Positions 1-4,612 of a stretch of DNA of 8,738 bases are shown here, piece after piece. Source of the stretch: JAMCXS01 sp964459065 (GTDB lineage: Bacteria > Acidobacteriota > Terriglobia > UBA7540); NCBI GenBank assembly GCA_964459065.1, contig CAYWMN010000159.1, forward strand, positions 1 through 8,738, written 5' to 3'. The translations under genes were made by a program, and so were the position numbers. Every line of letters starts with the position of its first letter. The stretch's first letter is position 1. Under the pieces are notes generated by a model. The model did no database searches. It was not told the DNA's origin and worked only from the letters and a program-made list of their open reading frames with translations.

Positions 1-584
1 GTGGTGGCCGGAGGAGGAACAATGACTTTTTCCCCAGGCTTCCAGTTTGCGGGAGTCGCCACACCGTATTTGTCAGTGGCCTGCAAGGCATCGATCAGGC
101 GCAGAATTTCCTGCATGTTGCGCCCGGTGGTCAGCGGGTAATAGATCATCGCGCGCAGAACGCCGTTGGGATCGATGACGAAGACGCAGCGGCTGGTTTC
201 CGTCTTGCTTTCGCCGGGCATGATCATCCCGTAGAGGCTCGCGACTTCCTTGTTCAAGTCGGCGATGACCGGGAAGGGAATCTTCACGCCGAAATTCTGT
301 TCGATGTTCCGAACCCAGGCGATGTGAGAGTAGGTGCTGTCAATGCTTAAACCGCACAACTCCACGCCGCGCTTCTTCAGCTCGGGAGCAATCTGGGCAA
401 AGGCGACGAATTCCGTGGTGCAGACCGGCGTGAAATCCGCCGGGTGTGAAAAGAGAATGAGCCAGCTCCCCTTGAAATCTTCAAGGCGCAGCACTCCATG
501 GGTGGTCTGAGCTTCAAAAGACGGCGCCGGTTGGCCGAGGCGCGGGAAACTCGGAGCGGAATTTTCCTGAGGGGTGGTTTCCAT
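1..584 (-). CDS. Peroxiredoxin, 1-Cys/Prx6-type (AhpC/TSA family), 3' end outside window
   Basis: This is a thiol peroxidase that reduces H2O2 and organic hydroperoxides in the cytoplasm. The first 194 residues are visible and the C-terminus lies beyond base 1. The peroxidatic site is TPVC with Cys55 after HPADF, and the supporting Arg is R132 in the TSRCVFVIDPNG segment. The stretch TDKYGVATPANWKPGEKVIV (169-188) is typical of the Prx6 subfamily rather than of short AhpC or BCP proteins. Two further cysteines, C77 and C133, are visible. Whether a C-terminal resolving Cys exists, as in archaeal members, cannot be told here. ATG at 584 is chosen because AGGAGG (592-597) lies 7 bases upstream. 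A TATAAT hexamer sits a further 17 bases up. The gene is monocistronic at its 5' side, since the next minus-strand gene ends over 300 bases upstream. Confidence 0.95.
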   Translation of the reverse strand, partial: METTPQENSAPSFPRLGQPAPSFEAQTTHGVLRLEDFKGSWLILFSHPADFTPVCTTEFVAFAQIAPELKKRGVELCGLSIDSTYSHIAWVRNIEQNFGVKIPFPVIADLNKEVASLYGMIMPGESKTETSRCVFVIDPNGVLRAMIYYPLTTGRNMQEILRLIDALQATDKYGVATPANWKPGEKVIVPPPAT

Positions 585-613
585 TTTCAAACCTCCTGAG
601 CATTAATGAGTCA

Positions 614-619
614 ATTATA
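614..619 (-). promoter_or_regulatory. Candidate -10 box for the peroxiredoxin gene
   Basis: A perfect TATAAT reads on the minus strand, placing the transcript start near 607 and a leader of about 23 bases before the ATG at 584. No convincing -35 hexamer is found 16-18 bases upstream (best is CATCTT), so it may depend on an activator. The imperfect palindrome TAAT-GAGTCA-ATTA (604-617) overlaps the -10 box and start site and could be an operator. This is inference. Confidence 0.4.
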
Positions 620-878
620 ATCCAGGACAACCTCGGAAGATGGCGAAGCTTGACACCCGGGCAGCGCATAAAATTCCTTCCCGGCGGCTATGAGGATACC
701 AGCAGATCTCCTTGTTAGGATTCTACTCGTAACTTCCATGACAAGAAAGTTCAGAATTATTACACGGAACCAGGAAGGAAAGGCTCTCCGGAGGCGGTTT
801 AAAAAGCAGGCCTGGCAGGCGGGCATTCAAAAGCGGGGACGCTCTCCGGTTGGCAGCGGCCCTGTGCGTATTCAGGTG

Positions 879-904
879 CGCGGATTGGCTTTTAGCCCGC
901 CGCG
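879..904 (-). terminator. Hairpin immediately after the zinc-ribbon gene, terminator-like but without a T run
   Basis: On the minus strand, directly after the TGA at 906-908, CGCGG (900-904) pairs with CCGCG (879-883). Inside it GGCT (894-897) pairs with AGCC (887-890) around a three-base loop. The stem is GC-rich but is followed by GCACCTG, not by T residues. It could protect the mRNA 3' end or be a non-canonical terminator. Confidence 0.35.
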
Positions 905-905
905 A

Positions 906-1427
906 TCAAACGGTTGTATGCTCCAGGTTCTGATATTGGCGTTGCGATTCGGCGGGGAGCAGAACCCAGAGCGTATAGATGCCCAGGGCGGTGCCGAACG
1001 GAAAGTGGATCAGCGCGACGACGCCCAGAATCAGCGCCAGGACGCGCGCCCAGGGGCGGTAATGGAGCAGGCCCCATCCGGCGATCAGTCCGGCGACGGC
1101 GCCAGCCAGCAACAGAACTCCGATAAAGCCGACGAAGGGCAGAAGAAAACCGTGGAACGGGAAGGGAACAAAATGCATCGCCATGCCGCCGCCAAACAGG
1201 AAAAGGCCCAGGCCGGGCAGCAACCGAAGACCGGAAGCCGCCAGCCAAATGATGGCCAGAATCTTGCCGTGCTTTTCGACCCTGTTCCGAACCGGCGGGA
1301 AAGGCGCGGCGGCCGGCGGCACCGGGGTCTCCTGCGCAGGCGGAGGCGTTTCGGCAAGCGCCGTTCCGCATTGGCTGCAGAATTTTTGTCCCGGGGTGAT
1401 GGATGCTCCGCAGTTGTGGCAAAACAT
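906..1427 (-). CDS. Zinc-ribbon membrane protein, function unknown
   Basis: This 173-residue protein starts with a short zinc ribbon: MFCHNCGASITPGQKFCSQC places Cys3, Cys6, Cys17 and Cys20 to bind one metal ion. A Pro/Ala-rich linker (about 24-48) follows, then four or five hydrophobic segments (about 54-72, 73-86, 95-119, 126-143 and 145-157). The C-terminal hydrophobic segment GIYTLWVLLPAESQ recurs, from memory, in zinc-ribbon membrane proteins of acidobacteria and relatives. The ribbon is probably cytoplasmic and may sense metal or bind a partner; no reaction can be assigned. ATG 1427 has AGAGAGG about 9 bases upstream on the minus strand. Long frames also run on the opposite strand and in a second minus-strand frame, but only this frame gives paired CxxC motifs and clean membrane segments. 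Confidence 0.85.
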   Translation of the reverse strand: MFCHNCGASITPGQKFCSQCGTALAETPPPAQETPVPPAAAPFPPVRNRVEKHGKILAIIWLAASGLRLLPGLGLFLFGGGMAMHFVPFPFHGFLLPFVGFIGVLLLAGAVAGLIAGWGLLHYRPWARVLALILGVVALIHFPFGTALGIYTLWVLLPAESQRQYQNLEHTTV

Positions 1428-1499
1428 ATTGGTTGACCTCTCTCTTATAAAACACTACGCACGAGCAGAAGTTTTGGTTCCCTGTTTTTATGAGGTAGC

Positions 1500-1547
1500 C
1501 AGTCGGCGGGACACCGGCTGTTAATCTGGAGACGCCAGCCGCCAGAT
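1500..1547. repeat. Two adjacent inverted repeats in the divergent spacer before the Old Yellow Enzyme gene
   Basis: CAGTCGG (1500-1506) and CCGGCTG (1514-1520) form a 7-bp stem with one G-T pair and a 7-base loop. ATCTGG (1524-1529) and CCAGAT (1542-1547) form a 6-bp perfect inverted repeat with a 12-base spacer. They lie about 80-125 bases before the enzyme start, where an operator or leader structure could sit. No clear -10/-35 pair was found nearby for either divergent gene. Confidence 0.35.
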
Positions 1548-1610
1548 GAATCGTTGCTCAACGTTCCGGCATCCAAAAGGTCTTACGCAAAAGTCATCTG
1601 TTGAATTGTC

Positions 1611-1617
1611 GAGGCGG
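1611..1617 (+). promoter_or_regulatory. Ribosome binding site that fixes the Old Yellow Enzyme start
   Basis: GAGGCGG ends 7 bases before ATG 1625. An upstream in-frame TTG at 1601 would add eight residues (MNCRGGKR) without a ribosome site, and that stretch overlaps this one, so ATG 1625 is preferred. Confidence 0.7.
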
Positions 1618-1624
1618 AAAAAGA

Positions 1625-2737
1625 ATGTCGAACCTGTTTGATGAGCTTACCATCCGGGATGTGACGTTGCGCAACCGCATTGTGGTTTCTCCCATGTGCC
1701 AGTATACGAGCACCGACGGCTACGCGAACGAGTGGCATTTGGTCCACCTGGGAAGCCGGGCAGTGGGCGGCGCGGCGCTGGTCATGACCGAGGCCACTGC
1801 GATCCTTCCGGAAGGCAGGATCAGCCCGCAGGATCTGGGTATCTGGGATGACGGCCACATTGAAATGCTTGCGCGCGTTGTGCGATTTATTCACGAGCAC
1901 GGGGCTTTAGCGGGAATACAATTGGCGCACGCCGGGCGCAAGGCGAGTACTTACGCGCCGTGGAACGGCCGGGACGCCGTTCCGGAAAGCGAAGGCGGCT
2001 GGCGAGTGGTGGGGCCGAGCGATGATCCCTTCAGCGAGAACTATCCGAAGCCGCAGCCCTTAGCGCCGGAAGACCTCGGGCAAGTGACGGCGGCGTTTGC
2101 GCAGGCGGCCCGTCGCGCCGAACAGGCGGGGTTCGATGTGATCGAGATTCACGCCGCGCACGGTTACCTGCTCCACGAATTTCTATCACCCTTCAGCAAT
2201 CATCGCCAGGATCAGTATGGCGGCTCGTTTGAGAACCGGACGCGCCAGACACGAGAAGTGGTCAAAACGGTGCGTGAGACGTGGCCGGAACGCTTGCCGC
2301 TTTTCATTCGGATTTCGGCTACGGATTGGGAGAAAGGCGGATGGGATCTTGAGCAGTCTGTGGAGCTTGCCCGGCAGCTTAAAAAACTGGGCATTGACCT
2401 GATGGATTGCTCTTCCGGCGGCAACCTGCTGAAGGCGCAGATCCCCGCCGGACCCGGTTTCCAAACGCCGTTTGCAGAGCGCATCCGGCGGGAGGTGAAT
2501 ATCCTGAGTGGAACCGTCGGACTGATTACAGCGCCTGCGCAAGCCGATCACATCATTCGGAGCGGCCAGGCTGACCTTGTGCTGCTGGCGCGGGAAATGC
2601 TCCGCGATCCGTACTGGCCGCTCAGGGCCGCGCGCGAACTCGGATATCCTGCGACCTGGCCTGTTCAGTACCTGCGCGCTGCGCCACCAGGGTCCGAGCC
2701 CCGCCAGCCGGTCTGCGGTTCAAAGACCGGCCACTGA
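1625..2737 (+). CDS. NAD(P)H:flavin oxidoreductase, Old Yellow Enzyme family (YqjM-like)
   Basis: This is an FMN-dependent ene-reductase that uses NAD(P)H to reduce activated C=C bonds such as alpha,beta-unsaturated carbonyls, and often nitro compounds or quinones. The 370 residues form one TIM barrel. Seen by comparison with Bacillus YqjM: SPMCQY with the redox-tuning Cys25 and Tyr27, GIQLAHAGRKAS (97-108) around the flavin, HAAHGY with His176, His179 and Tyr181 for substrate anchoring, RISATDW with Arg229, and DCSSGG (261-266). PVQYLR near the end carries Arg351, which matches the arginine finger that reaches the neighbouring subunit. The Cys25 type separates it from classical yeast OYE and places it in the thermophilic-like YqjM/XenA class. 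A tail of about 19 residues follows the arginine finger, and YqjM stops almost at once there. It is divergent from the zinc-ribbon gene. The role is likely detoxification of reactive electrophiles; the natural substrate cannot be read from sequence. Confidence 0.95.
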   Translation: MSNLFDELTIRDVTLRNRIVVSPMCQYTSTDGYANEWHLVHLGSRAVGGAALVMTEATAILPEGRISPQDLGIWDDGHIEMLARVVRFIHEHGALAGIQLAHAGRKASTYAPWNGRDAVPESEGGWRVVGPSDDPFSENYPKPQPLAPEDLGQVTAAFAQAARRAEQAGFDVIEIHAAHGYLLHEFLSPFSNHRQDQYGGSFENRTRQTREVVKTVRETWPERLPLFIRISATDWEKGGWDLEQSVELARQLKKLGIDLMDCSSGGNLLKAQIPAGPGFQTPFAERIRREVNILSGTVGLITAPAQADHIIRSGQADLVLLAREMLRDPYWPLRAARELGYPATWPVQYLRAAPPGSEPRQPVCGSKTGH

Positions 2738-2782
2738 GTATCTTCCCAGACCAGCAGACCTCACCACACAACTCCGCCGAAG

Positions 2783-2798
2783 CTGTCCGGAAGGACAG
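2783..2798 (+). repeat. Perfect 6-bp hairpin with GGAA tetraloop
   Basis: CTGTCC (2783-2788), GGAA, GGACAG (2793-2798). GGAA is a stable GNRA loop. It lies 46 bases after the Old Yellow Enzyme stop and lacks a T run, so it is an mRNA 3'-end structure or part of an unrecognised RNA rather than a standard terminator. Confidence 0.45.
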
Positions 2799-2815
2799 GA
2801 ATGAACAGGAGGAAT

Positions 2816-2848
2816 ATGCGCCTTATTGCATTTCCATGGAAGGCGCAT
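2816..2848. repeat. Perfect 9-bp inverted repeat
   Basis: ATGCGCCTT (2816-2824) and AAGGCGCAT (2840-2848) are exact reverse complements around a 15-base spacer. Only three T follow (2848-2850). It could be the 3' hairpin of the Old Yellow Enzyme transcript, a protein site, or a remnant of a small repeat element. Confidence 0.5.
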
Positions 2849-2873
2849 TTCGAGCGGGGATTACAGCAGCGGG

Positions 2874-2888
2874 TAAAAATAATTTTTA
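2874..2888. repeat. AT-only inverted repeat upstream of the small-protein promoter
   Basis: TAAAAAT (2874-2880) and ATTTTTA (2882-2888) are perfect arms around a single A. It lies about 50 bases before the proposed -10 box, where A/T tracts can act as an UP element or a nucleoid-protein site. Confidence 0.4.
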
Positions 2889-2929
2889 TGGTTGTAACTA
2901 GAATTATTTGTTTGCGTCTAAGTAGATAT

Positions 2930-2951
2930 GTAGTGGTAATATTGCCACTAC
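2930..2951. promoter_or_regulatory. Near-perfect 22-bp palindrome overlapping an extended -10: likely operator
   Basis: The half-sites GTAGTGGTAAT (2930-2940) and ATTGCCACTAC (2941-2951) are reverse complements except at one position, with no spacer. Within it, TGG followed by TAATAT (2937-2942) reads as an extended -10 box. TTGCGT (2912-2917) is a weak -35 at a long 19-base spacing. Transcription would start near 2949, just before the ribosome site GAGGAGGG (2952-2959). The complete palindrome would then not be in the mRNA, which points to a DNA operator for a dimeric repressor rather than an RNA hairpin. It does not match the CIRCE, HAIR, CtsR or LexA consensus sites. Confidence 0.6.
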
Positions 2952-2966
2952 GAGGAGGGCCCCGGA

Positions 2967-3389
2967 ATGGCCTTTATCCGGAAGCGCGGCGAATGTTATT
3001 ACCTGGTGCACAACGTACGCAAAAAGGGCCGCGTGTGCCAGTTGCATTTGGCGCGGCTGGGGCGGCGTCCTCGGATCAGCGATGATGTGATCGAGGGAGT
3101 CACCTCGCGTCATCCCTTTGTGGAAGTCGATTGGCAAGGGCTGCGCGAGAAGGCTTCCCGGGAACTGATTCGGCCTTTTGAAAACGACTCGCGACACCTG
3201 CGCGACCTGCTCAACCGCATCCGCAATCTCCACCTGGATATCAGCGATCTTCACCTGCCCGTGCTCGAAATGACGAAGGATCGCGAGATGGCAAGGCAAT
3301 TGGCTTCCAGTTTGAAGTTGTTGCGCTCGACTCTCGACGTGAAGCTCCATCAATTGCGCCGAGGGAAGACGCAGACCTATTCCGCGTAA
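2967..3389 (+). CDS. Small basic protein of unrecognised family, first gene of AAA+ pair
   Basis: I do not recognise this 140-residue protein with confidence. The first 36 residues are strongly basic and probably a small beta unit: MAFIRKRGECYYLVHNVRKK, then a Gln/His/Leu stretch ending LGRRPR. This pattern (Y-Y-x-V, then R-x-x-G-x-V, then L-G) loosely recalls the N-terminal segment of IS1634-type transposases, but no catalytic domain follows. Residues about 57-132 look helical and amphipathic (LRDLLNRIRNLHLDISDLHL, then KLLRSTLDVKLHQLRR), possibly a coiled coil. No signal peptide or membrane segment is seen; it has two Cys (10 and 24). ATG 2967 has GGAGG 8 bases upstream. It ends 15 bases before the AAA+ gene, so the two are almost certainly cotranscribed. 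A nucleic-acid-binding or adaptor role is inference. Confidence 0.8.
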   Translation: MAFIRKRGECYYLVHNVRKKGRVCQLHLARLGRRPRISDDVIEGVTSRHPFVEVDWQGLREKASRELIRPFENDSRHLRDLLNRIRNLHLDISDLHLPVLEMTKDREMARQLASSLKLLRSTLDVKLHQLRRGKTQTYSA

Positions 3390-3404
3390 GTCAGGGAGGG
3401 CAGC

Positions 3405-4550
3405 ATGAGCGCATTCCAAACAGTGCTGGACCCCACGGTCCACAGCCCCGAGGTCAAGGAGTTTGAGCGGGCGCTGGGGCGGCGCGTGGTGGGGCAGTCA
3501 AGAGCCATCCGGCGGCTGGCGCGCATTTACCAGGTTTACAAGGCGGGGCTGGCCGTCGCGGGACGTCCGCTGGCCAACCTGCTGTTTCTGGGGCCGACCG
3601 GCTCCGGAAAGACCCGCCTGGTGGAAGCGGCCGGCGAAGTGTTGTTCGGCGACGCTCGCGCGATTCTCAAGATTGACTGCGCGGAGTTTCAGCACAGCCA
3701 TGAAATCGCCAAGCTGATCGGGTCGCCGCCCGGATACCTGGGCCACCGTGAAACGCAGCCGCTGATTACGCAGGAATCTCTGGATGAACACCACACGGAG
3801 ACGATGCAGCTCTCCTTTGTGCTGTTCGACGAAATCGAAAAGGCTTCCGACGCGCTGTGGCACCTGCTGCTGGGCATTCTGGACAAAGCCACCCTGACGC
3901 TCGGTGACAACCGCAAGGTGGATTTCTCGAGGACCATTATCTTTATGACCTCCAATCTCGGCTCGCAGGAGGTTTCCAAGCTGATGAAGGGCGGCATGGG
4001 ATTCTCATCAGGACCGGGCGCCGAGGATCGGGATCTCGACCAGAAGATCTATCGCGTGGCGATGGAAGCGGCGCGGAGGAAATTTTCACCCGAGTTCATG
4101 AACCGCCTCGACAAGGTGATCGTCTTCCGCTCGCTGCGGCGCGAACACCTGGAAAAGATTCTGGATATCGAATTGGCCAAAGTTCAGGAGCGGATCATCA
4201 GCGCCGCGCCCGGCAATCAGTTCGTGTTCAAATGCAGCACTCGGGCGCGCGACCTGCTGCTGAGGGAAGGCACCGATCCGCATTTCGGAGCGCGCCACCT
4301 GAAGCGGGCGATCGAACGCCACCTGGTGTTTCCGCTCTCCAATCTGCTGGCGACCGAACAGATCCGCCTGGGAGATCTGGTGAGCGTGGACGCGGACCGG
4401 GAACACTCCAAGCTGACCTTCGCGCGCGAAGAACAGGGCGCGCTGGTGGGGTCTGAGGCCGCAGTCGCGTCCTGCCAGACGGCGCTGGTGCCGGTCTCGA
4501 CCCAGCGGGCCGAGGTGCGGGCTCTGGCCGTGCGGATGTCCGCGGATTGA
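3405..4550 (+). CDS. Stand-alone ClpA/B/C D2-type AAA+ ATPase
   Basis: This 381-residue protein contains a single AAA+ module of the Hsp100 second-domain type. No N-domain, D1 ring or ClpB middle domain precedes it. Seen in order: VVGQ entry motif (28-31), Walker A GPTGSGKT (63-70), pore loop GYLGH with Tyr111, Walker B VLFDE (139-143), sensor 1 Asn184 in MTSNLG, arginine finger Arg234 in FMNRLD, and sensor 2 Arg297 in GARHLKRAI, in the small C-terminal helical subdomain. All ATPase and threading residues are present, so it should form an active hexamer that unfolds or disaggregates protein. Between sensor 1 and the arginine finger sits KGGMGF (195-200), where ClpC has its VGF ClpP-docking loop. 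Residues 341-381 form an Ala/Val-rich tail of no known type. ATG 3405 has GGAGG (3395-3399) 5 bases upstream. Full-length ClpA, ClpB and ClpC are more than twice as long; nothing suggests truncation, since start and stop are well placed. Confidence 0.9.
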   Translation: MSAFQTVLDPTVHSPEVKEFERALGRRVVGQSRAIRRLARIYQVYKAGLAVAGRPLANLLFLGPTGSGKTRLVEAAGEVLFGDARAILKIDCAEFQHSHEIAKLIGSPPGYLGHRETQPLITQESLDEHHTETMQLSFVLFDEIEKASDALWHLLLGILDKATLTLGDNRKVDFSRTIIFMTSNLGSQEVSKLMKGGMGFSSGPGAEDRDLDQKIYRVAMEAARRKFSPEFMNRLDKVIVFRSLRREHLEKILDIELAKVQERIISAAPGNQFVFKCSTRARDLLLREGTDPHFGARHLKRAIERHLVFPLSNLLATEQIRLGDLVSVDADREHSKLTFAREEQGALVGSEAAVASCQTALVPVSTQRAEVRALAVRMSAD

Positions 4551-4599
4551 GGTTTTCCGCCGACAAGTTGAATGAGGCGTTTGCGGTTCGGGGCAAGCG

Positions 4600-4612
4600 C
4601 ACCGCGGCGGTG
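4600..4612 (-). terminator. Short hairpin directly after the metal ATPase stop
   Basis: On the minus strand CACCG and CGGTG pair around a CCG loop, immediately following the TGA at 4613-4615. It lies in the 62-base convergent gap and could serve either strand. There is no T run on either side, so termination activity is doubtful. Confidence 0.25.

Larger units (their letters stand above)
585..905. other. 321-base intergenic region between peroxiredoxin and zinc-ribbon genes
   Basis: No credible gene is seen. The left end holds the peroxiredoxin ribosome site and -10 box. The right end holds a hairpin next to the zinc-ribbon stop codon. In between, GCTCTCCGG occurs twice as a direct repeat (783-791 and 841-849). 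A weak minus-strand stem GCCT/AGGC (810-820) is followed four bases later by five T (801-805), which is a poor terminator candidate. A 71-codon minus-strand frame here (611-826) has no ribosome site and no recognisable protein character. Confidence 0.6.
2738..2966. other. Structured, partly AT-rich spacer upstream of the small-protein/AAA+ pair
   Basis: These 229 bases hold four inverted repeats listed separately (2783-2798, 2816-2848, 2874-2888, 2930-2951). From about 2870 base composition drops to strongly AT-rich, unlike the surrounding genes, as often seen in strong or transferred promoters. A small frame opening at ATG 2801 or ATG 2816 (the latter with AGGAGG 3 bases upstream) runs to 3085, but more than a third of it is a shadow of the next gene. 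I do not call it. Confidence 0.6.

Noticed and set aside
650..674. Plus-strand promoter TTGACA with TAAAAT
   Set aside because: The spacing is only 13 bases and no gene follows on that strand.
690..1436. 248-codon open frame on the plus strand
   Set aside because: It is antisense to the zinc-ribbon gene. Its product is rich in Gln, Arg and Gly with no domain, while the minus frame has paired CxxC motifs and membrane helices.
1433..1461. TTGACC as a -35 box for the Old Yellow Enzyme gene
   Set aside because: At 16-18 bases the candidate -10 is TACGCA or worse; TATAAA is only about 8 bases away.
2783..2798. Possible signal recognition particle RNA tip (TCC-GGAA-GGA)
   Set aside because: The apical stem matches, but the conserved AGCAG side of the internal loop is missing; GGACAG makes a plain hairpin.
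2801..3085. 94-codon frame, with a ribosome site before ATG 2816
   Set aside because: It overlaps the first 119 bases of the well-supported 140-residue gene, shows no domain, and crosses the promoter and operator region.
2967..3389. Small basic gene as an insertion-sequence remnant
   Set aside because: It is intact, has a strong ribosome site and sits in an operon; no target duplications or flanking transposon ends were seen around it.
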